From the NCBI GenBank assembly GCA_024704175.1, contig CP085629.1, positions 5,022,001-5,086,000 on the forward strand: 64,000 nucleotides of DNA. Reading direction: 5' to 3'. This document shows, one piece after another, positions 29,209 through 38,606 of the stretch. How positions within the stretch are numbered: position 1 is the stretch's first letter; each line of letters starts with the position of its first letter. The DNA comes from Paenibacillus sp. P25 (lineage in GTDB: Bacteria > Bacillota > Bacilli > Paenibacillales > NBRC-103111). Below the pieces are notes generated by a model. That model worked only from the letters and a program-made list of their open reading frames with translations, had not been told where the DNA came from and ran no database searches. The position numbers and the translations under genes are program-made.

Positions 29209-30522
29209 TTATACGCTTACATATATATCGTCAGAGAATCTCTCCTTGTTCGGTTCAATGGGCTCCACTTTACCTAACCAGAACATATAGGTGAGTGCAC
29301 CGATCAGCGTAGCGCCCCCGGAAACGAGCAGTGCCGGGATAAAGGAATGGGTAACGGAAACAATGAAGCCGGTTACGATCGGGCCCAGGATACCACCAAT
29401 GTTGGAAACGCCGTTCTGCAGACCGCCGACCACGGAAGTCATATTCCGGGGAGCGACGTCCCCCGGCAAGGACCATATGGCGCACGCCGCGGAAGTTAGT
29501 CCCGCATAAGAAATCGAGAGCAGAACAACAGACCAAGCGACCGAATTGACCAAGCCGGCAAAGGCGATCATCGTCGCCAGTAACATGCCGCCTACCAAAT
29601 TTAACTTACGGACAAAGGTTAAGGAATATCCTTTTTCATATAAACGGTCCGAAAACCAGCCGGCAAGCAGTTCGGCTATCAAACCGGCCATCGGCGGGAT
29701 CATGGATACCCATCCCATCTTCATCAGTCGCATACCGCGCTCCTGAACGAGATAGGTCGGAAACCAGGTGATAAAGAAGTAAATCGCATAATTGAGCATA
29801 AAAAATCCGACACACATGGCCAAAATGTTGCGGTATTTAAGCAATTCATACCATTTCATCGGTTGGACGTTATCGAGTCCTTCCTTCTTGACTTGACCTT
29901 TCCGAATGTAGGCAAGCTCCTCTTGGTTTGCATATAAATGCTTCTCGGGGTCACGGTAATAAGCCCACCAAATTACGACCCAAACCAGACCGATTAAACC
30001 GGATACAATAAACGGCACTTTCCAGCCAAACTCGGTCAGCATCCAGACAACGAACGGCATGGTCAGTGCGGTACCCACCTTGGAACCGCTGTCAAAAATA
30101 GCGGAGACGCGTGTTCGCTCTTTGTCCGGGAACCATTTGGCCGTTACTCCGGCATTGCTCGGATAGGCCCCGGCTTCGCCAAGTCCCAGCAGGACGCGGA
30201 ACAGAATCAGCGATTTCAATCCTTGGCTCACTACCGTTAATGCCGTTGCGACGGACCACCAGGCTACAGATAAAGCAAGGGAAATCCTTTGCCCCACCTT
30301 ATCGGCAAACCAGCCCGCAGGAATTTGAAACAATGCATAGCTCCAAAAGAAGGCTGAAAGGATGAGCCCCATTTGGGACGGATCCATATGAAATTCCTTG
30401 ATCAAAGCCGGCGCTGCGGCAGAGAGTACCGTTCGATCCAAATAGTTGATAGCTATAGCCGCCCACATCAGCAGCGCAATCGTCCATCTGACATTCGTTC
30501 TTGTTCCTGTCTGCCGGTTCAT
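29209..30522 (-). CDS. MFS transporter, hexuronate/glucarate (ACS) type
   Basis: Intact, 437 residues from ATG 30522 (AAGGAGG 10 nt upstream), 12 membrane helices. Features of the anion:cation symporter family used by ExuT, GudP and related sugar-acid importers: INYLDRTVLSAAAPALIKEF, LGLGEAGAYPSNAGVTAKWF and FITWFPTYLVQERGM. It is the last gene of the operon FAH-UxaA-ALDH-MFS, 103 nt after the dehydrogenase, with a perfect cre site in that gap, so it may be separately repressed by CcpA. Likely imports the sugar acid degraded by the upstream enzymes (inference). Confidence 0.88.
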   Translation of the reverse strand: MNRQTGTRTNVRWTIALLMWAAIAINYLDRTVLSAAAPALIKEFHMDPSQMGLILSAFFWSYALFQIPAGWFADKVGQRISLALSVAWWSVATALTVVSQGLKSLILFRVLLGLGEAGAYPSNAGVTAKWFPDKERTRVSAIFDSGSKVGTALTMPFVVWMLTEFGWKVPFIVSGLIGLVWVVIWWAYYRDPEKHLYANQEELAYIRKGQVKKEGLDNVQPMKWYELLKYRNILAMCVGFFMLNYAIYFFITWFPTYLVQERGMRLMKMGWVSMIPPMAGLIAELLAGWFSDRLYEKGYSLTFVRKLNLVGGMLLATMIAFAGLVNSVAWSVVLLSISYAGLTSAACAIWSLPGDVAPRNMTSVVGGLQNGVSNIGGILGPIVTGFIVSVTHSFIPALLVSGGATLIGALTYMFWLGKVEPIEPNKERFSDDIYVSV

Positions 30523-30545
30523 TATAGCAACCTCCTTCAGCTGAT

Positions 30546-30559
30546 TGAAATCGCTTTCA
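30546..30559 (-). promoter_or_regulatory. cre site (CcpA) before the sugar-acid transporter
   Basis: TGAAATCGCTTTCA matches the cre consensus TGWAANCGNTNWCA without mismatch. It lies 24-37 nt upstream of the transporter start codon. Confidence 0.8.
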
Positions 30560-30625
30560 ATAAGTTGGAGATTCAGGAATACAACCCCGCTTTCCGGCTG
30601 CATCCCCGAATACGACTACAAATGA

Positions 30626-32102
30626 TCAAGCTTTGACAAATACCGTCTTAATCGAGGTAAAGAACTCTATCGCCGCCTGCCCCTGCTCGCGCGAATGGGA
30701 GCTGGACTCCTTCATTCCGCCGAACGGCGCCTGAAGCTCCACGCCCGCGCTCTCCGCGTTGATCCGGACAAGCCCCGTCTCGATTTCGTTGATAAAAGAA
30801 AGCATGTGGCCGATATTCTTCGTGAAGATGGAGGCGCTTAGACCGAACGGAACGTCATTCGCGAGCGCTAACGCCTCTTCCAGCGATTCCACTTGTATTA
30901 AGGCCAGTACCGGGCCGAAAATCTCTTCCCGGGCAATGGTCATGCCGGGCGTCACATCCTCAAAGATGGTAGGCTGAACATAGTAACCGTCCTGAAGCCC
31001 GGCTTGTTCCGCCCTGCCGCCTCCGCAAAGGAGGCTGGCCCCTTCCTCGATGCCTTTCTTAATATAGGATAGAACCGTATTGAACTGCTTCTCGCTGGCG
31101 CACGGCCCCATCCAGGTGTCCGCGGCCAGGCCGTCGCCGATGTTCAGCCGGCTCACTTTATCCAGCGACTTAGCCTTGAACGGCTCATAGACTCCCTTTT
31201 GGACAAAGACGCGGCTCGTAGCCGTGCACTTCTGGCCCGTGGAACGAAGGCCGCCGCTGATCGTCGCTTCTACGGCCAGATCCAGGTCCGCATCCTCCAG
31301 CACGATCACCGGGTTCTTCCCGCCCATTTCCAGCTGGTACTTCGCGCCGCGGGCGAGAGCGCCTTGGCCGACCCGTTTGCCCACCGCGTTCGAGCCGGTA
31401 AAGGTAATGCCGTTAATATCCGGATGATCGGTAATGGCTTGGCCGATTTCGGCGCCGTCACCTGTGACCATGTTAACGACGCCCGCCGGAAGCCCGGCTT
31501 CATGCATGCATTCGATAATTTTGGCCGCGGTCACGGCCGTTTCCTGCGCCGGCTTGAACACCACCGTGTTGCCGTAAACGAGAGCGGGCGCCATCTTCCA
31601 AACCGGAATGGCCACCGGGAAATTCCACGGTGTGATCACCCCGACCACCCCCAGCGGTACACGGGTGGTGTACATGAGCGCTTCGCTGTCGGTTGACGGG
31701 ATGACGTCGCCGACTTTGCGCATCCCTTCCCCTGCGTAATAGCGCAGAATCGCAACCCCTCTGGCCGTCTCGCCCTTCGCCTCAGGCAGTGTTTTACCCA
31801 TTTCTCTGGTCATCGTTTCGGCAATTTCATCCAGACGTCTTTCTATGGCATTCGCGATCTTGAACAAAAAGTCCCCTCTCGCGGGTCCGGACAGCTTCCT
31901 CCATCCCATCCGGGCCTGCTTCGCCGCCGCCACCGCCTTGTCCAGATCCTCCTTGCCCGAACGCTGGATGTAGCCTACAATTTCCTGTTTGTTGGCCGGA
32001 TTGATGCTGGGATCCAGCTGGCTTGTAGAAGCTGACCACCCATTCTCCGTTAATATAGTTCAGATACGTGCTTACGTTTTTTTCAAAGCTGGTCACTGTC
32101 AT
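30626..32102 (-). CDS. Aldehyde dehydrogenase, alpha-ketoglutaric semialdehyde dehydrogenase type
   Basis: About 491 residues with one frame break near 32025. NAD(P)+-dependent oxidation of an aldehyde to an acid. Active-site features: GVITPWNFPVAIPVWKMAPA, TFTGSNAVGKRV, catalytic Glu in LEMGGKNPVIVLEDADLD, catalytic Cys in STGQKCTATSRV, and EEIFGPVLALI. Closest in style to YcbD/2,5-dioxopentanoate dehydrogenases of glucarate and arabinonate pathways. Context with FAH and UxaA proteins supports the final step to 2-oxoglutarate (inference). ATG 32102 behind AAGGAAGG. Confidence 0.88.
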
Positions 32103-32137
32103 GATAGAGCACCTTCCTTCCTGAATCGATGAATAGT

Positions 32138-33391
32138 TTAAAACGTCGGGCCGATCCGCCAAATGCCAAAATCATGCTGCTTCAATATTTCCGATTTGGT
32201 CAGCTTGCCGGAGGCGACCGATGCAATTTCGCCCAAAATCCGCCGCCCGACCGATTCAATGGATTCCACGCCGCTGATAATCGTTCCCGCATCCAGATCC
32301 ATGTTCTCCCGCATCTTCTCAAACATCGGCGTATTGGTCGCAATCTTAATGACGGGAGCGATCGGCGATCCGGTCGGCGTCCCCCTGCCGCTCGTGAACA
32401 GGACGATTTGCGCTCCGCCGGCTACCATGCCGGTCAGCTGTTCAATATCGTGTCCCGGGGTATCCATCCAGACCAGGCCCTTTCGGGTCGGAATCTGGGC
32501 GTACTCAATGATCTCCTGGAGCGGTCTGGTGCCTGCCTTGGCCGCCGCGCCGAGCGATTTTTCCTCCAGCGTGGTAAGCCCGCCCTTGCGGTTGCCCGGG
32601 CTCGGATTGCCGTCGCGAATATCGACTCCCATCGCGATGGCCCGGTTCTCCATCGCCTGAATCACTTCGTAAGCCCGCTTCGACACCTTCTCGTCCACTG
32701 CTCGGTTGGCGAGCAAATGCTCCGCCCCGATCAGCTCCGTGGTTTCCGCAAGAATGGCCGTGCCGCCGTAATCGACCATCATATCGCTGACTACGCCGAC
32801 CGCCGGATTCGCCGACAGCCCCGAGCACGCATCCGACCCGCCGCATTCGGTTCCGACGATCAGCTCGCTGAAATCAAACGGCTCCCGCGGAACGGCGGAG
32901 GCATCCTGGACCATCTGCGCCGCGATTCTCGCACCCTGGGCGATGGCGCCGAGCGTCCCCCCATGATCCTGGATCGAAACCACTTCAACAGGCTTCCCGC
33001 TCTTCGCTATCTCGCCTGCCACGCTCCGGGCCTGGTGGGTTTCACACCCGAGACCCAGTACGACGACGCCGTACACGTTCGGGTTCATCCCCATGCCCGC
33101 GTAGGTGCGGAAGGTTTGCTCGTAATCGACGCCGACCTGGGCGCAACCGTGCTGATGAATGAACGAAACCGTGCCGTGCACGAGCTCCGTAATTTGCTTC
33201 GCCGCCTGGGTTGCGCAGGTGATGGTCGGCAGAATCAAGACATGATTGCGTACACCGATTCTTCCGTCCGGACGCCGGTACCCCAGAAACTGAAGCTTGC
33301 TTTGCGTACTCAAGCCTGATCTCCCCTTCCGCTTATGAGCGCCGCCGCAGCCTAGATCCTGCGGCCTCATCTTAACCGTCTTGTATTCCAT
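32138..33391 (-). CDS. UxaA-family sugar-acid dehydratase, large domain only
   Basis: Intact, 417 residues. UxaA/GarD-type large domain: GYRRPDGRIGVRNHVLILPT, HQHGCAQVG, VVVLGLGCE, VGTECGGSDACSGLSANPA (Cys for the metal site) and FTSGRGTPTGSPIAPVIK. Members dehydrate altronate, galactarate or related aldonates. The small SAF-domain subunit that usually accompanies it is not found next to the gene. ATG 33391 has AAGGAGGGG; an internal TTG behind GGGGAG (before STQSKLQFLGYRR) is a possible alternative. Stop 36 nt before the dehydrogenase start. Confidence 0.85.
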   Translation of the reverse strand: MEYKTVKMRPQDLGCGGAHKRKGRSGLSTQSKLQFLGYRRPDGRIGVRNHVLILPTITCATQAAKQITELVHGTVSFIHQHGCAQVGVDYEQTFRTYAGMGMNPNVYGVVVLGLGCETHQARSVAGEIAKSGKPVEVVSIQDHGGTLGAIAQGARIAAQMVQDASAVPREPFDFSELIVGTECGGSDACSGLSANPAVGVVSDMMVDYGGTAILAETTELIGAEHLLANRAVDEKVSKRAYEVIQAMENRAIAMGVDIRDGNPSPGNRKGGLTTLEEKSLGAAAKAGTRPLQEIIEYAQIPTRKGLVWMDTPGHDIEQLTGMVAGGAQIVLFTSGRGTPTGSPIAPVIKIATNTPMFEKMRENMDLDAGTIISGVESIESVGRRILGEIASVASGKLTKSEILKQHDFGIWRIGPTF

Positions 33392-33401
33392 AAGCCCCTC
33401 C

Positions 33402-34297
33402 TTACGGGGTAGCTACGGCGACCTGCGCCTGCACCGGATTCGAAAGAACGCCGATCCCTTCGATTTCAATCTCCACCCGGTCCCCATCCTGCAGCGTAAA
33501 GTCATCCGGAGGAATAATGCAGGTCCCCGTGAGTAGAACGGTTCCGTCAAAAATCACATTGTCTCTCACCAAATACGAAACCAGCTCCTCCAGCTTTCGC
33601 TTCAGCTGGCCCGAGCTTGCGGAGCCTTCCACCACCTTGCTTCGCCGCCGCGGAAAATCCGGCATGCAATGCGGAAGCCGTACGGATCGCTGACCGTTTC
33701 CGCCAAGCGGATGGCGGGGCCGATGGAGCAGGAATTCCGCCATATTTTCGCCTGGGGGAGATATAACGGATTCTCGCCCTCAATATCCCGCGAGCTCATA
33801 TCATTGCCGATTGTATATCCGAGAATTTTACCGTTCCGGTCGATCACTAGTCCAAGCTCCGGCTCGGGAATCTGCCAGTTCGAATCGCTTCGCAAATAGA
33901 CGGGGCCCTTCGGCCCTACGGTCCGGGCCGCTGTCGATTTGAAGAAAATCTCCGGACGGGGCGCATCATACACTTTGTCGTAGCAGGTTACCGCTTCCGG
34001 CTTGCCGCCGCCGGACTCATGGTTTCTGGCGTCCTTGCTCTTCTCGTAAGTGACGCCGGCGGCCCACACCTCCGGAGCTTCGATAGGGACCAGGAGCTGA
34101 TGCTCGAACGACACGTTTACCGGAATCGCATCTTGAATGAATCGCTCCGCTAACGCGGAAGGGGCGACCTGCTGATCTTCCGCAGTGCGGATCAACTCCA
34201 TAAAATCGGTAAAAGGCAGTTCGTACACTTCATTCTCGTCAGTTAAAGCGACCAGAACGGGAACCTTGCTTTCATTCAAGAATCGGATGATGCGCAT
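33402..34297 (-). CDS. Fumarylacetoacetate hydrolase family protein (AraD1 / 2-keto-3-deoxy-acid dehydratase-like)
   Basis: About 298 residues with a frame break near 33650. FAH fold metal site EPELGLVIDRNGKILGYTIGNDMSSRDIEG is clear (residue ranges EPELG, GNDMSSRD); the N-terminus IRFLNESKVPVLVALTDEN and VWAAGVTYEKSKDAR resemble AraD1-type proteins, which convert 2-keto-3-deoxypentonate to 2-oxoglutarate semialdehyde. First gene of the sugar-acid operon. ATG 34297 follows GGAGGCTTGG, and an IclR-type dyad lies over its promoter. Confidence 0.83.
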
Positions 34298-34316
34298 GGG
34301 ACCAAGCCTCCATTTT

Positions 34317-34333
34317 GTTTTATATTATAGAAC
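34317..34333 (-). promoter_or_regulatory. IclR-type operator over the sugar-acid operon promoter
   Basis: Minus-strand GTTCTATAATATAAAAC, a 17-bp dyad of form GTTYTATANTATARAAC that contains TATAAT, a likely -10. Same dyad precedes the iclR gene (35217-35233). Confidence 0.7.
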
Positions 34334-34383
34334 CCTGTTTTGATAAAAGGGCACTACTACCCGCAAACACAGGCGCCGCCAGG

Positions 34384-35151
34384 CTATTTCCTTAAAATTC
34401 CAAACCCCAGCTTTTGCGATATTTCATCCGCCGCTTCTTTTAATAAGGGCAGCACTTTCTCAAGGGGATCTTCGCCGAAGCTCGAGACCGGGGTCGACAT
34501 GCTGACGGCGGCGATCACCTGCCCCGTATGATTGCGAACGGGCACAGCGACGCAGCGGACGCCGGGTTCGTTCTCCTGATTGTCGATAGCGTAGCCTTCC
34601 GAGCGGACCTTCTCAAGCTCCTTCAGAAAATCCGGTCCATTCGTAATCGTATTCTCCGTCTGGATGCCAAATTCATATCCCTTAAGAATCTTTTCGATGT
34701 CATCCCTATGTTTATAGGCTACAAGAGCTTTCCCGACGGCGCTGGAATGGATCGGGACCCTGCGGCCGATACGGGAGTAAGCGACAATCCCGGAAGTCCC
34801 CTCGATCTTATCGATGTAAACGCCTTCATTCCCGTCAAGAATGACGAGATTCACCGTAAGCCCGGTCTTAACCGTTAGGTCCAACAAATATTTCCGCGAT
34901 ATCGTGCGCAAATCCAGGTTATGGATGACAAGATTCCCCCGCTCGAACAGCTTCAGTCCCAGCTTGTATTTGCCGTTCTCCGGATTCTGGTCGATATAGC
35001 CATGAACCTGCAGCGTTTTCAGCAACGAATGGACCGTACTTTTGTGCAGCCCCATACGGTCGCTGATCTCCGTAATTTTAAGCTCCGTTTCGTATTCGTC
35101 GAACAAATCCAGAATATTCAAGGCTCGTTCAACAGCTTGAATCATCGGCAA
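34384..35151 (-). CDS. IclR-family transcriptional regulator (KdgR-like)
   Basis: Intact, 255 residues. N-terminal winged HTH (ALNILDLFDEYETELKITEI, MGLHKSTVHSLLKTLQVHGY) and C-terminal ligand domain (GIVAYSRIGRRVPIHSSAVG, GYAIDNQENEPGVRCVAVPV). Such regulators often bind sugar-acid intermediates. The probable start is TTG 35151, 7 nt after GGGGTGA; ATG 35145 is an alternative. It sits upstream of the catabolic operon in the same direction, and matching dyads precede both, implying autoregulation. Confidence 0.92.
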   Translation of the reverse strand: MPMIQAVERALNILDLFDEYETELKITEISDRMGLHKSTVHSLLKTLQVHGYIDQNPENGKYKLGLKLFERGNLVIHNLDLRTISRKYLLDLTVKTGLTVNLVILDGNEGVYIDKIEGTSGIVAYSRIGRRVPIHSSAVGKALVAYKHRDDIEKILKGYEFGIQTENTITNGPDFLKELEKVRSEGYAIDNQENEPGVRCVAVPVRNHTGQVIAAVSMSTPVSSFGEDPLEKVLPLLKEAADEISQKLGFGILRK

Positions 35152-35216
35152 AAAAGGTCACCCCGTCTGTATTCCCAGAAGTTATGAAGTTCATCTGAAG
35201 TCTTGGGCATTTGGTT

Positions 35217-35233
35217 GTTCTATATTATAAAAC
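35217..35233 (-). promoter_or_regulatory. IclR-type operator over the iclR promoter
   Basis: Minus-strand GTTTTATAATATAGAAC, same dyad as at 34317-34333. Flanking bases AAAC..GGTT upstream are also shared between the two sites. Confidence 0.7.
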
Positions 35234-35312
35234 CGCGTTTAGAAAATACCCGACTTACTTTGTATAGTAAATGACGCTGCCCCGCCCGTCAATACACATT
35301 TTTCCATTGGAA

Positions 35313-35340
35313 AGGACCGTACGGGTTTCCGGACGGTCCT
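35313..35340. repeat. Hairpin AGGACCGT / ACGGTCCT
   Basis: Perfect 8-bp stem with a 12-nt loop between iclR and the azoreductase gene. No strong T tract on either side, so a terminator for the azoreductase gene is only possible. Confidence 0.4.
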
Positions 35341-35393
35341 GTTGTTGAGCCTATTCGTTTTTGTTTGGGCTGAAAACTGTATTTTTTCAGCGT

Positions 35394-36052
35394 TATTGAG
35401 CCTGCGGCATACCCTGCCGCTCGCTTAAGCGCTTCGCCGCTTCCTCCGCTTCGAGGCACGCTGCTTCAAAAATTCCTCGCGGGTAGGCCTGGAGGTGCCC
35501 TGGACCCGAATGATTTGGTAATCCTCCACACCGAGGAAGTTAAACATGGACTTCAAGTATTTATGCGAGTACTCGACCTCGGCATACCAGTCGTTATGGG
35601 TATAAAAGCCTCCGCTCCCCTGGATTACGAGCAGGTCTGCGGCCGTCCTTCAGTAAGCCTACGGAGCCCTTGTCGGTAAAGGTATAGGTTTCCCGCGGAA
35701 CAATGATATTGTCCATATAATCCTTCAGCTTGGACGGGATACCAAAGTTATGTAAAGGCATGGCGATGACATATTTGCGGGCTTCCTTGAACTGCCTTAG
35801 AATTTCGTTCAGCCGGCCGTTCAATTGCTGCTCTTCGGCGGTCATGGGCTCGCCGTTCCTCCGCTTCTCCCATACGCTTAGAAAGGTGCGGTCCACCATC
35901 GGGACCGGGTCCTCATACAGATTGATTTGTTCCACGGTCCCCTCCGGATTCAGCTCCCGGTACACCTTTAAGAAACGGCTCAGTACCTGCAGCGTGAAAG
36001 AAGACGTCGATTCCACCAGCGGATGGGCATTGATCACAAGCATTTTTTCCAT
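35394..36052 (-). CDS. azoR: FMN-dependent NADH-azoreductase / quinone reductase
   Basis: About 219 residues over three frames (breaks near 35640 and 35470). Flavodoxin-like fold: MLVINAHPLVESTSSFTLQV, then VIAMPLHNFGIPSKLKDYMDNI (the FMN-contacting segment), VPRETYTFTD, and after the first break LLVIQGSGGFYTHNDWYAEVEYSHKYL in another frame. After the second break the frame ends EAEEAAKRLSERQ. Reduces quinones and azo compounds with NADH. ATG 36052 behind AGGAGAG. Stands alone. Confidence 0.85.
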
Positions 36053-36150
36053 ACGGCATTCTCTCCTTATTTACTCGACTGTTTACAAACCCTAAGACGA
36101 TCCTGGAGAAAGAAATGTGACTTCAAAGATCAGCCGCGAAAAATAATTGT

Positions 36151-36185
36151 GCTGCGGAGGGAGCGATGATGTCTCCCGCCGCAGC
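36151..36185 (-). terminator. Terminator after the DUF2277 gene
   Basis: Stem GCTGCGG/CCGCAGC continued, after one mismatch, by GGGAG/CTCCC. On the minus strand it is followed by ACAATTATTTTTCG. Confidence 0.65.
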
Positions 36186-36233
36186 GACCTGCTGTGCTCC
36201 TGCCCAACTATCAATTTCGGCCAACAGCTCTCT

Positions 36234-36517
36234 CTAGCCTTTGCCCTCTCCGGTTCCGAACCTTCTTGCGTTTCTCGCCCGGGCCCGCTCGATTTCCACC
36301 TCGCGGTTGCGCGGCTCGGACTGGGTTACGAGCGAATTCATCAGCTTTCGTGCCGCGCGGCTACCTCCTCGACGGCCTGGTGGAAAGCCTCCTCATTCGC
36401 CTTCGCAGGCTTATTCATGCCCGAGAGCTTTCTCACGAACTGCAGCGCGGCGTCTTGAATCTCCTGATCGGTAGCCGGAGGGTCGAAGTTAAACAGCGTT
36501 TTGATGTTTCGGCACAT
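36234..36517 (-). CDS. DUF2277 domain protein
   Basis: About 94 residues. MCRNIKTLFNFDPPATDQEI and ALQFVRKLSGMNKPAKANEE are the hallmark of the small DUF2277 family (function unknown). A break near 36355 moves the tail (RKLMNSLVTQSEPRNREVE..., ending TGEGKG) to another frame. ATG 36517 after GGAGAACGCC is used rather than the upstream ATG at 36538. Confidence 0.85.
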
Positions 36518-36686
36518 GGCGTTCTCCTTTTTTCCCATTATGGTACTCCTGCCTCCATCTTATAACAGCCGCCGCCGCTTCACCAGAGCCCTGACGCAAG
36601 AACCGCCGCCTCACGGCGACGGCTCAAGATGAAGTAATCCGGAAGACGGGAGCAAAAAACCTCGGACGGCCCGCCGTTCCGCGTTT

Positions 36687-37450
36687 CTAGTGATGCGGGG
36701 TGACAATGCCTTGAGCCAAACCGCCGTCGACCGGCGGCTCGACTCCCGTAGTGAACGTCGCATCGAAGGCAAGGAACAGCGCCGCCTTGGCGACCTCTTC
36801 CGGCCGGCCGATCCGCCCCATCGGGGTAACCGCGTTCCCTTCCTGTTCAAAGGCGGCCAGTTCCTCTTGCGTGGCGCTGGCTACTCCCATCGTCGGCGTC
36901 TTGATAAAGCCCGGGCTGACCGCATTCACCCGGATTCCCTTCGGCAGGAGTTCCGAGGCCAGCACCTGCGCGAACGAGCGGAGAGCCGCCTTCGCCCCGG
37001 AGTAGACGCCCATGCCGGGATAGCCCATCACGTCGGCGACGGAGGTCGTAAAGACGAACGCTCCGCCTTCCCGGACAAGAGGAGCCAGGCGCTGCGCGGT
37101 GAAGAAGGCGCCCTTCGTGTTGATATCAAACTGTTTATCGTAAGAAGCCTCGGTTACCCGATCAAAGGGCTCCAGCTGGGAGTAGCCTGCATTAATGAAC
37201 ACGGCGTCGACCTGCCCGAGCTTCTCCTTGACCGTTTCGCCCAAAGCGGCGATGTCGGCCATATTTGTAGTGTCGGAGCGCACGATGTGAGCCCGTTCTC
37301 CCAGCTCCAGGCGCACCGCCTCGAGGTTCTTCTCGTTTCGCCCCGTGAGCAGCACCTCGGCGCCTTCCTCCAGCGACGCTTTGGCGATGGCGAGACCCAT
37401 GCCGATGGTTCCCCTGTGATAACCGCTTTTTTCCCAAGGTATTGACTCAT
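36687..37450 (-). CDS. SDR-family oxidoreductase
   Basis: About 254 residues. Starts MSQYLGKKAVITG at ATG 37450 (GGAGGAACCGT upstream) and changes frame near 37412, inside the TGxxxGxG cofactor loop, continuing IGMGLAIAKASLEEGAEVLL. NAG motif in VFINAGYS, catalytic Ser in FTTSVADVM, catalytic YxxxK in YSGAKAALRSF, and SPGFIKTPT. Short-chain dehydrogenase of unknown substrate, NADP likely. A TetR-type operator lies 35-49 nt upstream. Confidence 0.9.
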
Positions 37451-37484
37451 ACGGTTCCTCCACGTAATAAATTATGTAATTAAT

Positions 37485-37499
37485 ACAAAACAGTTTAGT
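37485..37499. promoter_or_regulatory. TetR-type operator, SDR promoter
   Basis: ACAAAACAGTTTAGT, a 15-bp dyad of form ACNAAACWGTTYNGT (allowing T or C), shared with sites at 38447 and 39249. Confidence 0.65.
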
Positions 37500-37554
37500 T
37501 TTCTTTGAAGCAAAAAAGAGATGCCGATGCATTGTCGCTAATCGCTCCGGCGGC

Positions 37555-38417
37555 CTATCGAAGTACTTTGATGAGTGCCCCGAGCTCCTCGTCGCCGTAA
37601 CCCGCGTCCAAGGCCTTCTGGAATAGCTTCTGGGCGAACGCCGGAAATTCGGAATTGATCCCGGCCTCACGGGCCTGCTGCATGAACAGCTTGACCGTTC
37701 CCATGCACGTATCGACAGAACTTTGCGGCTGATCGTACGTTTCCGTCTGGATCACTTCCCCTCGTGTCTGACCATCTCTCCAATGGCTGGCGAGATTGCG
37801 GCGATCATGTTGCCGAAGTCGTCGACGCGAAGTCCGTCCGATTCCAGGATACGCGCCGCATGGAAGAACCCGATCATCCCGCCGAACAAATAGGAGAGAA
37901 ACGCCAAATCGGTCGACGACGCGGAGCTGACCTTCTCGCCCAAATACGGCACATTGCCCGCCAGGCTCTTGAGGAACGCTTCGCTTTTCTGGTAAGCGGT
38001 TTGTGAGCCCGATGTAAAAATGGTCGTATCCGGCCGTCCCATCTGGGGCGGCGTAGCGGCGATGGCGCCGTCCAGGTAGTCTGCGCCCCGCTCCCGAGCC
38101 CAAGCCTCGTTGTCCCGTGCCTGCTGCGGACTGCCGGTGCTGAGCTGGACCAGGACCCGGCCGGCAAGGGCGGAAGCGGTCTCCGGGGTATCCAGGATCC
38201 GGTACGAGGTCTCGTAATTGGCCACGCATACGATCGCGACAGGGCTTGCTTCGATCGCGGCGGCGGCGCTGGGAGCAAGGAGCGCTCCTTCCCGGACCAG
38301 CGGCTGTGCTTTCTCGCTCGTCCGGTTCCATACGGTTACGCGGTGGCCGCCCCGCAGCAGTGCCTCCGCCAGTGCCGTGCCCATTGGTCCCAGACCGATG
38401 ACAGTAACTTCGTTCAT
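37555..38417 (-). CDS. NAD(P)-binding imine-reductase/6PGDH-like oxidoreductase (copy 1)
   Basis: About 287 residues, one frame break near 37757. Rossmann VTVIGLGPMGTALAEALLRG with WNRTSEKA (NADP preference), GRVLVQLSTGSPQQAR, YLDGAIAATPPQMG, and the helical domain FLSYLFGGMIGFFHAARILE. This arrangement is typical of beta-hydroxyacid-dehydrogenase-like imine reductases (IRED). Similar to the gene at 40282 along its whole length. TetR operator 30-44 nt upstream and tetR itself divergently placed in function: same strand, upstream. Confidence 0.85.
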
Positions 38418-38446
38418 TTTATACCTCCAAAAGCTGTTATTTTGAA

Positions 38447-38461
38447 ACTAAACAGTTTTGT
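38447..38461. promoter_or_regulatory. TetR-type operator, imine-reductase-like gene 1
   Basis: ACTAAACAGTTTTGT, same dyad class; flanked by an outer inverted repeat GAAAC (38444-38448) and GTTTC (38465-38469). Confidence 0.7.
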
Positions 38462-38530
38462 TTTGTTTCATGCTGAAATGATACAATAAGGTTTTGTTTG
38501 GTGTCAAGATGTTTAGATGGATGAAATTAC

Positions 38531-38590
38531 AAAAAAATTCCCCTTCGGATCGAGCGAACGGCCAAAGGCTGTTCGCTCGATCCGAATAGG
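38531..38590 (-). terminator. Strong terminator after tetR
   Basis: Stem of about 20 bp (left arm begins TTCGGATCGAGCGAAC, right arm GTTCGCTCGATCCGAA) with loop AAA, followed on the minus strand by T7. Confidence 0.92.
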
Positions 38591-38606
38591 GGAATTACCT
38601 GCATTT

